Origin: Kriegella sp963975415
GTDB lineage: Bacteria; Bacteroidota; Bacteroidia; Flavobacteriales; Flavobacteriaceae
Length of the DNA stretch: 64,000 nucleotides
Direction of reading: 5' to 3'
Assembly: GCF_963975415.1 (NCBI RefSeq)
Contig: NZ_CAXBGN010000001.1
Location: forward strand, 620,001-684,000
Below, piece after piece: positions 46,632-55,299 of the stretch. Both the position numbers and the translations under genes were made by a program. The notes beneath the pieces were generated by a model, which had not been told where the DNA came from, did not search any database, and saw only the letters and a list, made by a program, of their open reading frames with translations. Each line of letters starts with the position of its first letter. Position 1 is the stretch's first letter.

Positions 46632-49484
46632 TTATTTACTCAAATACATCTTTCTACGTGTATATAAATCATAAAATTGATCATCTTTCAGACTATCAAT
46701 AAACAAGATGCTTTCCCCGGTACTTTTCATTTCCGGTCCCAAATTTTTATTCACATTCGGAAACTTATTGAAAGAGAACACCGGTTGTTTAATGGCAAAT
46801 CCCTGAAGTTCAGGATTAAAAGTAAAATCTTTTACCTTTTTTTCACCCAACATTACCTTTGTCGCATAATTCACATAAGGTTCTTTGTACGCCTTGGCAA
46901 TAAAAGGCACGGTTCTAGAAGCCCGTGGATTTGCTTCGATGATATAAACCATATCGTCTTTAATCGCAAACTGTATGTTGATCAAGCCTACTGTCTTCAA
47001 GGCTAAGGCAATTTTCTTGGTATGGTCTTTAATCTGCTGCATTACAAACTCACCCAAGTTAAAGGGGGGTAAAGTGGCATTTGAATCCCCTGAGTGAATA
47101 CCACAAGGTTCAATATGCTCCATAATACCGATAATATACACGTCTTCCCCATCACAAATAGCATCTGCCTCCGCTTCGATGGCACCATCTAAATAGTGAT
47201 CTAAAAGTAATTTGTTGTTTGGAATCTTACGCAGTAGGTCTACTACATGTTCTTCCAATTCTTCTTTGTTGATAACGATTTTCATGCCTTGTCCGCCCAA
47301 AACATAGGATGGTCTTACCAGCAAAGGAAAATCTAATTGGTCGGCTAGAGTCAAGGCTTCATCCGCAGTTTCTGCAACGCCAAATTCTGGAAAAGGAATG
47401 TTATTATCTTTCAACAACTCTGAAAAACTTCCTCTATCTTCAGCTAAATCAAGAGATTGAAAACTTGTACCAATAATCTTTATACCATACTTGTCAAGTT
47501 TCTCTGCAAGTTTTAAAGCTGTTTGTCCACCCAACTGAACAATTACACCTTCTGGTTTTTCATGTCGAATAATGTCGTAGATATGTTCCCAGAAAACAGG
47601 TTCAAAATAAAGCTTATCTGCCGTATCAAAATCAGTAGAAACGGTTTCGGGATTACAATTGATCATTACCGTCTCGTAACCACATTCCGCAGCTGCCAGA
47701 ACACCGTGCACACAACAGTAATCAAACTCTATACCCTGCCCTATTCTATTAGGCCCAGATCCTAAAACTACTATTTTTTTCTTCTCCGTGACAATGCTGT
47801 CATTTTCAACATAACGTTCGCCATCAGCCGTTTCAATTTCAGCTTCAAAAGTTGAATAATAATAAGGTGTCATAGCCTTAAACTCAGCGGCGCAAGTATC
47901 TACCAATTTATAAACCCGGTTGATATTCATCTCGACACGCTTGTTATAAACTTCGCTTTCCCAGCAATCAAGCATATGCGCAATCTGGCGATCGGCAAAG
48001 CCTTTCTGCTTTGCCTCTAGCATTAAATCCCTTGAAAGTGAGGCGATAGTATACGTTGAAATTTCCTTTTCAAGATGGTGTAATTCTTCGTATTGTTTCA
48101 AGAACCACATATCTATCTTCGTAATCTCATGAATTCTACTAAGTGGAATTCCCATCTGTATGGCGTCATAGATAACAAAGACCCTATCCCAACTTGGAAT
48201 GGTCAACTTACTGATAATCTGGTCGTAATCTGTGTAACCCTTTCCATCGGCACCCAATCCATTTCTTTTAATCTCAAGAGATTGTGTTGCTTTATGCAAT
48301 GCTTCTTGAAAAGATCGGCCAATACCCATCACCTCACCTACAGACTTCATCTGAAGCCCCAAAGTACGGTCTGAGCCTTCGAACTTATCAAAGTTCCATC
48401 GTGGAATTTTTACAATTACATAATCTAAAGTCGGTTCAAATAAAGCTGATGTTGACTTGGTAATTTGATTGTCCAACTCATCTAAATGATAACCAATAGC
48501 TAATTTTGAAGCTATTTTGGCTATGGGATACCCCGTGGCCTTAGAAGCCAATGCAGATGATCTCGAAACCCTTGGGTTAATTTCAATGGCAATAATATCT
48601 TCCTTTTCATCAGGACTCACCGCAAATTGCACATTACACCCTCCAGCAAAATCACCAATGCTGCGCATCATCTTGATGGCCATGTCGCGCATTTTTTGAA
48701 AAGTACGATCAGATAATGTCATCGCAGGAGCTACGGTTATTGAATCTCCCGTATGTATACCCATCGGATCCATATTTTCAATGGTACAGATAATAACAAC
48801 GTTGTCATTCTTATCACGTAAGAGCTCCAACTCATATTCTTTCCACCCCATCAGCGCCTTATCGATCATCACTTCGTGAATTGGTGATATTTCAAGGCCA
48901 CGACTCAATAACTCATCAAAATCTTCAGGTTTGTAAACGATGGAGGCTCCGGCACCTCCTAAGGTATATGAAGCACGTATAACCAGGGGAAAACCAAATT
49001 CTTGGGCAATCTCCTTTCCTTTCAAGAAAGATGTTGCCGTCGCCTGTGGAGCCATCCCTATGCCTATTTTCAGCATCAGTTCACGAAACTTCTCACGATC
49101 TTCCGTAATGTTTATCGCATCGATATCAACACCAATTATTTCCACATCAAAATCTTCCCAAATACCTTTTTCATCCGCTTCGATACAAAGATTCAATGCG
49201 GTTTGACCACCCATAGTCGGCAATACCGCATCAATTTGCGGATGTTCTTTCAATATCTCTAAAATCGATTTGGTAGTTAATGGTTTTAGGTATACATGAT
49301 CGGCCATGGTGGGGTCGGTCATAATCGTAGCAGGGTTACTATTGATCAAAACAGTTTCGATACCATCTTCGCGCAAACTACGAAGTGCTTGAGAACCTGA
49401 ATAATCGAATTCACAGGCCTGACCTATAACAATCGGACCTGAACCTATAATCAAAATGGATTTTAAATCTTTTCTTTTCGGCAT
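46632..49484 (-). CDS. carB: Carbamoyl-phosphate synthase large subunit CarB, lacking the regulatory domain
   Basis: Two ATP-grasp halves are complete: KDLKSILIIGSGPIVIGQACEFDYSG and later VLGSGPNRIGQGIEFDYCC at the beginnings, with ATP sites such as RASYTLGGAGAS and RPSYVLGGQGMKI. The protein has 950 residues against about 1073 in E. coli. It ends soon after FSFNKFPNVNKNLGPEMKSTGE, so the C-terminal MGS-like allosteric domain, which binds UMP and ornithine, is missing. Role: carbamoyl phosphate for pyrimidines and arginine. carA is not adjacent. A rpmH terminator is upstream. Confidence 0.95.
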   Translation of the reverse strand: MPKRKDLKSILIIGSGPIVIGQACEFDYSGSQALRSLREDGIETVLINSNPATIMTDPTMADHVYLKPLTTKSILEILKEHPQIDAVLPTMGGQTALNLCIEADEKGIWEDFDVEIIGVDIDAINITEDREKFRELMLKIGIGMAPQATATSFLKGKEIAQEFGFPLVIRASYTLGGAGASIVYKPEDFDELLSRGLEISPIHEVMIDKALMGWKEYELELLRDKNDNVVIICTIENMDPMGIHTGDSITVAPAMTLSDRTFQKMRDMAIKMMRSIGDFAGGCNVQFAVSPDEKEDIIAIEINPRVSRSSALASKATGYPIAKIASKLAIGYHLDELDNQITKSTSALFEPTLDYVIVKIPRWNFDKFEGSDRTLGLQMKSVGEVMGIGRSFQEALHKATQSLEIKRNGLGADGKGYTDYDQIISKLTIPSWDRVFVIYDAIQMGIPLSRIHEITKIDMWFLKQYEELHHLEKEISTYTIASLSRDLMLEAKQKGFADRQIAHMLDCWESEVYNKRVEMNINRVYKLVDTCAAEFKAMTPYYYSTFEAEIETADGERYVENDSIVTEKKKIVVLGSGPNRIGQGIEFDYCCVHGVLAAAECGYETVMINCNPETVSTDFDTADKLYFEPVFWEHIYDIIRHEKPEGVIVQLGGQTALKLAEKLDKYGIKIIGTSFQSLDLAEDRGSFSELLKDNNIPFPEFGVAETADEALTLADQLDFPLLVRPSYVLGGQGMKIVINKEELEEHVVDLLRKIPNNKLLLDHYLDGAIEAEADAICDGEDVYIIGIMEHIEPCGIHSGDSNATLPPFNLGEFVMQQIKDHTKKIALALKTVGLINIQFAIKDDMVYIIEANPRASRTVPFIAKAYKEPYVNYATKVMLGEKKVKDFTFNPELQGFAIKQPVFSFNKFPNVNKNLGPEMKSTGESILFIDSLKDDQFYDLYTRRKMYLSK

Positions 49485-49568
49485 TCTTTACGTACTATAT
49501 TATGGTGATTTTATACTTGTTAAACCGGCATATCCGATCAATTTGGCCAACGGCAATCGAAAATGAGC

Positions 49569-49603
49569 AAAAAAAAGGTGTTACTTCCGAAAAAGTAACA
49601 CCG
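49569..49603 (-). terminator. Intrinsic terminator of rpmH
   Basis: On the minus strand a ten-pair stem GGTGTTACTT/AAGTAACACC with a short loop is followed by eight T. It lies between rpmH and carB and separates them. Confidence 0.88.
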
Positions 49604-49624
49604 TTATTTTAAATGATCTAATCA

Positions 49625-49783
49625 TTATTTCTTATGTCTCGGCTCTGAAGATACAGATAATTTCTTTCTTCCTTTAGCCCTTCTTCTTGATAGCACTTTT
49701 CTGCCATTGACGGTTGCCATGCGTTCTCTAAACCCATGTTTATTCTTCCTCTTTCTTTTTGATGGCTGATATGTCCTTTTCAT
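49625..49783 (-). CDS. rpmH: 50S ribosomal protein L34
   Basis: A 52-codon frame beginning MKRTYQPSKRKRKNKHGF, followed by RMATVNGRKVLSRRRAKG and ending SSEPRHKK. This is the complete L34 sequence pattern. The adjacent rnpA of many bacteria is absent. A perfect promoter lies upstream and a terminator downstream, so it is monocistronic. Confidence 0.97.
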   Translation of the reverse strand: MKRTYQPSKRKRKNKHGFRERMATVNGRKVLSRRRAKGRKKLSVSSEPRHKK

Positions 49784-49846
49784 CCTTGAAAACCTTTAAG
49801 GTGCTTTAATTAAAAAATTAGTCTGATTTTTTACAAAATCTGGGCG

Positions 49847-49877
49847 CAAATATACGAAGAGTTTTTGCTTTGGCAAA
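49847..49877 (-). promoter_or_regulatory. Promoter of rpmH (TTTG-N19-TATATTTG)
   Basis: On the minus strand TTTG, exactly 19 bases and TATATTTG, which is the Bacteroidota consensus. Transcription would start about 60 bases before the ATG. Confidence 0.8.
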
Positions 49878-49910
49878 CCTAATCAAAAAAATGTTCTAGA
49901 TTGTTTTTAT

Positions 49911-49918
49911 TACTTTTG
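49911..49918 (+). promoter_or_regulatory. -7 element TACTTTTG for the DUF6263 gene
   Basis: Matches TAnnTTTG on the plus strand in the divergent gap; no clear -33 element. The leader to the ATG at 50072 would be about 150 bases. Confidence 0.3.
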
Positions 49919-50071
49919 CGGCCGCAGGGCAATCGAATCAAAAATAGTACGTGATTTTCCCATTAAGGGAATTGGTATATCTAGCGTAAATGATTGCTCT
50001 AACAATCAAAAACACAAGCACTTGTTGTGAAGAACGGCAGGTCAGAACATTTTAAAAACCACAGCAAATAT

Positions 50072-50953
50072 ATGAAACAGGCTTTGACACTTTTCGTCTT
50101 GATTACCCTGAACTACACTGTTTTTGGTCAATCGACGTTGGGATACAAGCTAAATAAAGGTGATATTTTTACCATAAAACAGAATGCCCAACAAATTATC
50201 ACGCAAAATTTAGACGGTGCGACCCATGAATTGACCAATACCATTAATGGAATTTTGCAATTTAAGGTACTAGATCAACAGGAAGACAATTACAATATGG
50301 AACTCATCTTCAAAGACCTAAACCTAAGAATAAATTCCAGTATACAAGGAGAGTTAATGAATGTTCATGCCAAAGAAGTCACTGCCGAGGATGTTCAATC
50401 GCAAATTTTCAATAGTCTTCTTAACAATCCCGTACAAATGACGCTTTCTAAAACGGGCGATATACTTGAGGTTCGTGGAGGCGATAGTCTCGTTTTAAAA
50501 ATGACCAATGCTTCTGGGCTTACCGATGAATTCTCATTGAACATGATGAAAAAATCACTTGAGAAAGAATTTGGCTCTGAAGCACTTTCCAATAGCTACA
50601 AGCAGCTTACCTATATCTATCCTTCAAAAAAAATAAAGGTAGGCGATACCTGGGAGAATGAGTATTCCGGAAAATTAAGCACGAAAAACAATTGGACCTT
50701 GAAAGAACTTACCGCTTCAAGTGCCAGTATAACCGGAGAATCGGAAATAACTATGGATATTAAAGAGCCTACCACTACGATGAAGCTTACCGGAAAGCAG
50801 GAAACCCAAATAACAGCGGACAAAACCTCGGGATTTATTCAGAAAATGAAAGTGGAAGGAGAATCTGAAGGCACTTCTACCATCGTACAAATGGGGGACC
50901 AGCAAATACCAACGCATATAAAATCAACAATCACCTACGAATTAATAAACTAA
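50072..50953 (+). CDS. DUF6263-like secreted protein
   Basis: A signal peptide (MKQALTLFVLITLNYTVFGQ) is followed by about 270 residues of beta-rich sequence (YKLNKGDIFTIKQNAQQIITQ, VGDTWENEYSGK). The layout matches the DUF6263 family of Bacteroidota exported proteins. No catalytic motif is visible. I chose the ATG at 50072 because it starts the signal peptide; the ORF extends to 50027. Five bases separate it from the next gene, so they form an operon. Confidence 0.82.
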   Translation: MKQALTLFVLITLNYTVFGQSTLGYKLNKGDIFTIKQNAQQIITQNLDGATHELTNTINGILQFKVLDQQEDNYNMELIFKDLNLRINSSIQGELMNVHAKEVTAEDVQSQIFNSLLNNPVQMTLSKTGDILEVRGGDSLVLKMTNASGLTDEFSLNMMKKSLEKEFGSEALSNSYKQLTYIYPSKKIKVGDTWENEYSGKLSTKNNWTLKELTASSASITGESEITMDIKEPTTTMKLTGKQETQITADKTSGFIQKMKVEGESEGTSTIVQMGDQQIPTHIKSTITYELIN

Positions 50954-50958
50954 CAATT

Positions 50959-51474
50959 ATGTTCAATAAAATTTTTAAACTAATCATTGCCGGACTTATT
51001 TTAGCCTATTCGGGATACCAATTTGTCGAGGGAAATATCGGGAACGGAATATTTTTAATATTACTTTCCCTTATTTTTATTTTCCTTTATTTCAGAAACG
51101 AGATGATTTTACTAGCCTTTCTCAGAATGCGTAAGCAAGATTTGGAGGGTACTCAAAAATGGCTTGCTAAAATTAAGAATCCCGAAGCTGCCTTGGTAAC
51201 CAAACAGCAAGGATACTACAACTACCTTCACGGCATCATACACTCCCAAAAAAACCTTACTCAAGCGGAAAAATACTTTAAAAAGGCGCTAAAGCTTGGT
51301 TTGACAATGGATTATGATGTTGCTATGGCCAAATTAAGCCTTGCGGGCATTGCTATGCAAAAACGACGCAAACGTGAGGCTACCACACTTTTAAATGAAG
51401 CAAAAAAGTTGGATAAGAACAATATGCTTACCGAACAGATCAAAATGATGCAGCAACAGATGAAGAAGATATAG
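50959..51474 (+). CDS. Membrane-anchored TPR-like protein
   Basis: A 171-residue protein. Two membrane helices (about residues 6-22 and 30-46) are followed by a cytoplasmic helical region with TPR-like spacing (KNLTQAEKYFKKALKLG, REATTLLNEAKKLDKNN). The function is unknown. It is co-transcribed with the DUF6263 gene (five-base gap), which suggests a joint envelope role, an inference only. Confidence 0.75.
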   Translation: MFNKIFKLIIAGLILAYSGYQFVEGNIGNGIFLILLSLIFIFLYFRNEMILLAFLRMRKQDLEGTQKWLAKIKNPEAALVTKQQGYYNYLHGIIHSQKNLTQAEKYFKKALKLGLTMDYDVAMAKLSLAGIAMQKRRKREATTLLNEAKKLDKNNMLTEQIKMMQQQMKKI

Positions 51475-51534
51475 GGAAAAAGGTTCAACCCCTTTCTATA
51501 TTTTCTCTTTTTTGAAAGATTTATAATTCGAATT

Positions 51535-52998
51535 TTATAGCAAGGGGGCCCAGAGCCGACTGAACGACTCCACTAGCTTACGTCTTAAGCCCCGCTTTTT
51601 CCACCTTTCAAAATCGACCAAATCACATTCGATCAAATCAGATCGAAAAATTGCCTCCATTTGTTCATTGATGTCTCTGTCGTAAATCAATGCATTGATT
51701 TCAAAGTTAAGGGCGAAACTCCTATAGTCAAGATTTGCAGTTCCGATAATGGTAAGCCTATCGTCGATCACCATCGTTTTCGCATGAACAAACCCCTTGG
51801 TATAGCGATAAATACGTATACCCGATTCTAAACATTGTTCTATATAAGAATCAGATGCATATTGGGCAGCCCAAGAATCAGATTCATAAGGCACGATTAC
51901 CCGTACATCTACCCCACTACGTGCCGAAGTAGTCAAAGCCGTTAATATGGCATCGTTCGGCATAAAATAAGGAGTTGTGATATAAACTCGTTCTCGAGCC
52001 GAATTTATCGCACAGAACATGGCTTCCATAATATTAGCCCAGTCGGTATCAGGACCGCTTGCAGCCATTTGTATTGCCACAGGTCGCTCATTTTCAGGTG
52101 GTGTTTTCGGAAAAAGCTTTTCCTCGATTTTCATCTCGTCATTCGAGGCAAAATTCCAACTTAAAAGAAAAGACGATTGCAAAGAACCAACGGCACCCCC
52201 TTCCACACGCAAATGGGTATCCCTCCAAAATCGTTCGTTTTTAAAGGTATTATCGTATTTTTTATCCAAATTTATACCACCAACATAACCTATGGCCCCG
52301 TCAATAACCACAATCTTTCGATGATCCCTATAGTTCAACTTACTGGTCGAGTTTGAAAAAAGGACCGGCATAAAGGGAAAGTGTTCTACACCGTTAGCAG
52401 TTAGTTTCTTTTTGTTTTTTGAAGATATATTGCTCCCGACATCATCATAAACTAATCGAACAGCAACACCTTCTTTTGCTTTTTCACATAGAATATCGAT
52501 AATTCCACTACCCAATTCATCATCAAAAAGCACAAAATATTCTAAATGAATATGATTTTTAGCCGCTTTCAAATCCGTCCTCAGCCGTTCGAATTTTTGT
52601 TCTCCATTGACCAGAATTTCCGCTTTATTATCGAAGGTAAGAACAGCTTTCTCGTTGTTTTTCAACAACTTGTATATTTTAAAAACACCTTCTCCGAATT
52701 GACCGACAAAATCTTCCCTTGCTTGTTGGTCTAAACGGAAGTTTTTGCGCCAAGTTCTAATTCTCTCGTTGTCAAAAATATACTTCTTTTCAAAAATTTT
52801 TGATTTCCTATAATCTTGGCCAAAAAAATAATAGACCAGCATTCCTAAAAATGGAAGTACTGCCAGGGCGAAAAGAAAAGATAGTGTTTTTACCGGGTTT
52901 TTATTCTTTAAAAGAATGAGTCCGGAAAAAAAGATGACCAGAATATAATTGATACCAATTAGAAACAACCATATATTCTGCTCAACAAACGCCCACAT
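51535..52998 (-). CDS. cls: Cardiolipin synthase
   Basis: A 487-residue protein with two N-terminal membrane helices (about residues 9-28 and 38-59) and two phospholipase-D HKD motifs: YRDHRKIVVIDGAIGYVGG and FVHAKTMVIDDRLTIIGTANLD. The length and order match bacterial Cls. It joins two phosphatidylglycerol molecules into cardiolipin at the inner membrane. Its ATG overlaps the stop of the upstream lytic transglycosylase by one base (TAATG), which implies translational coupling. The next plus-strand gene is a TPR protein. Confidence 0.92.
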   Translation of the reverse strand: MWAFVEQNIWLFLIGINYILVIFFSGLILLKNKNPVKTLSFLFALAVLPFLGMLVYYFFGQDYRKSKIFEKKYIFDNERIRTWRKNFRLDQQAREDFVGQFGEGVFKIYKLLKNNEKAVLTFDNKAEILVNGEQKFERLRTDLKAAKNHIHLEYFVLFDDELGSGIIDILCEKAKEGVAVRLVYDDVGSNISSKNKKKLTANGVEHFPFMPVLFSNSTSKLNYRDHRKIVVIDGAIGYVGGINLDKKYDNTFKNERFWRDTHLRVEGGAVGSLQSSFLLSWNFASNDEMKIEEKLFPKTPPENERPVAIQMAASGPDTDWANIMEAMFCAINSARERVYITTPYFMPNDAILTALTTSARSGVDVRVIVPYESDSWAAQYASDSYIEQCLESGIRIYRYTKGFVHAKTMVIDDRLTIIGTANLDYRSFALNFEINALIYDRDINEQMEAIFRSDLIECDLVDFERWKKRGLRRKLVESFSRLWAPLL

Positions 52999-53966
52999 TA
53001 TGTACCAATTCTATAATACCCCTTATTAGGTATTTCAATGGTATATTTCTTTTTTGAACTATTGTTCAAATGAGGCTCACGTAACCACGGATTGTGTCTT
53101 TTAAGAATTTTATAGTTGATTTCATACTTCTGGGCAAAATCTGCAAAACTGAAAACCGGTTCGTCAATTTCAACCTTAAATGTGGGTACAGCGCTGTACA
53201 TATCTTCTTTACCAATATCGAAACCATACTTTTCCGGATTGGATAAAATTTCCTTTATGGCCATTATCCTGAAAACATACCTACCGGTTTCTTGCCCCAA
53301 CAACAAATCGTAGTAACCCTCGACCTGTTGAATGCCTAAATATTTGTTTATAGCACCAGGTCCGGCATTGTAAGATGCCGCAGCCAATGTCCAACTACCG
53401 TATTTTTTTTTCCATTTGTTCAAGTACCTGCAGGCTACTTCGGTAGATTTCTCCAAATGATACCGTTCATCAACATTGCTATTGACTTCTAAGCCATACT
53501 CCCTTCCCGTTCCTTTCATAATCTGCCAAAAACCGGCGGCCCCGGCATGAGAAACCACATTTTGAAGTCCACTTTCGGCTACCGCCAAATATTTGAAGTC
53601 ATCGGGGACCCCGTTCTTCGCCAAAATCGGCTCAATAATAGGAAAATATTTATTGGCGCGTTTGATCAGTAGAACAGCATTCGATTGCCAATAAGTATTT
53701 ACCAGAAACTCTCGGTCGATACGCTCCATGATCTCCGGGTCTTCTTGAGGTACCGATTCACCCGCAAAATTCAGGTTCTCAGGAATATCGATAGCAGATA
53801 TTCGATATCCTTCAGCCACATTTTTATCAATCACATCATTTTCAACAACTTCATTCTCGGTATCAATTTGGCTACTTTCCGTACCGCTTCCCTGTACGGC
53901 AAAAATTAAGGTACTTGTGACCAAAACAACGCCCAAAAGCATCAGAATATTCTTTAAAAATTTCAT
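52998..53966 (-). CDS. Secreted lytic transglycosylase (SLT/MltE-like)
   Basis: Signal peptide NILMLLGVVLVTSTLIFA, then a lysozyme-like fold: FKYLAVAESGLQNVVSHAGAAGFWQIMKGTGREYGL, where the Glu of AESGLQ is the catalytic acid, and the TLAAASYNAGPGAI motif. The C-terminal 90 residues (FADFAQKYEINYKILKRHNPWL, KKKYTIEIPNKGYY) look LysM-like. Cleaves peptidoglycan glycan strands. It precedes cls with a one-base overlap; the two genes may share a role in envelope growth, which is inference. Confidence 0.9.
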   Translation of the reverse strand: MKFLKNILMLLGVVLVTSTLIFAVQGSGTESSQIDTENEVVENDVIDKNVAEGYRISAIDIPENLNFAGESVPQEDPEIMERIDREFLVNTYWQSNAVLLIKRANKYFPIIEPILAKNGVPDDFKYLAVAESGLQNVVSHAGAAGFWQIMKGTGREYGLEVNSNVDERYHLEKSTEVACRYLNKWKKKYGSWTLAAASYNAGPGAINKYLGIQQVEGYYDLLLGQETGRYVFRIMAIKEILSNPEKYGFDIGKEDMYSAVPTFKVEIDEPVFSFADFAQKYEINYKILKRHNPWLREPHLNNSSKKKYTIEIPNKGYYRIGT

Positions 53967-54026
53967 GTCTGTAGATTTATTTACAATTCAAAGATAGTGA
54001 AGAAACACTTCACTTGAATAACTGTC

Positions 54027-54692
54027 TTATTGCAAAATAATTGTGGGCAGGTTTTCATTAAACCATTTTGCCCGGTGAATAATCATCGTATGCGTACCAT
54101 TTTTAACCGAAATACAATCCTTTATATTGACCATAGGAAAAACAGGATCTTTTTCACCATGAATATGCACAAGATAATCTAAAGGCTTTTCAGTCTGTTT
54201 CCAATTTACAATCTGGTCAATAGACCAATCAATATAATATTTATCTTTTACAGACAAATATTCCTCATACAACTCTAAACGTTTGTTAACAGTTTCGCCA
54301 AAAGCATATTTTGCCAAAAGCTCCATATTATTCACCAATCCCGTAGGCAAAAGTTTGTGAATCTTGGTGTACTTGGCAAAAATCATACGTTTGGGCAATT
54401 CAGACTCATGCTTAATACTTGAAATCACGATTATTTTTTTCACTTCGATGAATTTGGCCATTTCCTGTACCAATATCCCCCCAAATGATACACCCACAAG
54501 CACTGGATTTCTATGAAGGATTTTTTTATTCATTTCAATGGCGTACTCTGACAAGGTCATGTTCTTTTTAGGAATCGACCATTCGAGCATATGACGTTCG
54601 AACTTTTCTTCGGGCAATACTATATTTTTGAAAATTGAAGGGTTGGCAGCCATTCCCGGCATAAAATAGACATGTATAATATCTTCAGTCAT
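54027..54692 (-). CDS. Alpha/beta-hydrolase fold protein
   Basis: A 221-residue cytoplasmic protein. IHVYFMPGMAANPSIF has the N-terminal oxyanion region, LVGVSFGGILVQEMAKF the nucleophile elbow GVSFGG, HIHGEKDPVFPM a likely acid segment and GTHTMIIHRAK the histidine region. It resembles small esterases or lipases of Bacteroidota. Not confidently tied to a pathway. It diverges from the 97-residue acetyltransferase gene. Confidence 0.82.
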   Translation of the reverse strand: MTEDIIHVYFMPGMAANPSIFKNIVLPEEKFERHMLEWSIPKKNMTLSEYAIEMNKKILHRNPVLVGVSFGGILVQEMAKFIEVKKIIVISSIKHESELPKRMIFAKYTKIHKLLPTGLVNNMELLAKYAFGETVNKRLELYEEYLSVKDKYYIDWSIDQIVNWKQTEKPLDYLVHIHGEKDPVFPMVNIKDCISVKNGTHTMIIHRAKWFNENLPTIILQ

Positions 54693-54714
54693 AACGCCCT
54701 ATATTTGTATTTTG

Positions 54715-54746
54715 TTGGGAAATAAGCTTTTTTTTTACTACTTTTG
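54715..54746 (+). promoter_or_regulatory. Promoter of the leader RNA / small acetyltransferase
   Basis: TTG, a 21-base spacer and TACTTTTG. Transcription would start near 54752, about 110 bases before the acetyltransferase ATG. Confidence 0.5.
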
Positions 54747-54804
54747 TAAACTATCATGTGGATAATGTGTACAATTACTATTCTTTCTATAAAAGTGTCA
54801 TAAA

Positions 54805-54834
54805 ATTGCGATTGGGAACATCGTAATTTTTTTT
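54805..54834 (+). terminator. Terminator-like hairpin in the leader of the small acetyltransferase gene
   Basis: An eight-pair stem ATTGCGAT/ATCGTAAT (one G-T), seven-base loop and eight T, between the promoter at 54715 and the ATG at 54865. It could be an attenuator or the end of a small RNA. Confidence 0.5.
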
Positions 54835-54864
54835 GTTTAAAGCCAATATTAAAATCAAACAAAT

Positions 54865-55158
54865 ATGAATGAAGTTGAGATTAACGACAACAGTTTTTTG
54901 CGCCAATTTGAAACAAGGGTTGACGGGCACCTTGCTAAGATTGAATATTCTTCTCAAGAACGCAAGGTTTTTTTGACAAAATTGGTTGTACCTGAAGAAA
55001 TCACTCAGGCCGGTTTTAAGGAAGATTTTATTAAATCAGTACTTCACCACATACAAGATCAAAATCTACGTGTGGTACCAACAAGTCCTCAGATTGCTGG
55101 ATTTTTAAGAAAAAACAGACAATACAAAGAGATGCTCCCCGTCGGCATCAGAATCTAA
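54865..55158 (+). CDS. Small GNAT-like N-acetyltransferase (YjdJ type)
   Basis: A 97-residue protein: HLAKIEYSSQERKVFLTKLVVPEE, AGFKEDFIKSVLHHI and the C-terminal LRVVPTSPQIAGFLRKN match the short GCN5-related family (Gcn5-N-acetyltransferase-like, YjdJ) that lacks the first part of the full GNAT fold. The function is unknown. A terminator follows immediately, so the gene is a single transcription unit with a leader hairpin. Confidence 0.85.
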   Translation: MNEVEINDNSFLRQFETRVDGHLAKIEYSSQERKVFLTKLVVPEEITQAGFKEDFIKSVLHHIQDQNLRVVPTSPQIAGFLRKNRQYKEMLPVGIRI

Positions 55159-55169
55159 AAAGAATCAAG

Positions 55170-55195
55170 CCCTAACAAATGTTAGGGTTTTTTTT
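55170..55195 (+). terminator. Intrinsic terminator
   Basis: Stem CCCTAAC/GTTAGGG, loop AAAT, then eight T, about 12 bases after the acetyltransferase stop codon. Confidence 0.9.
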
Positions 55196-55299
55196 GCTTT
55201 CTCTTTTCGTAGTATCTATTTAGAATACAAGACCATATTGCAACAAAAACCATTGATTCTTCACTTTCTTATGGTCTTATAACAAATAGGAAATACAGC

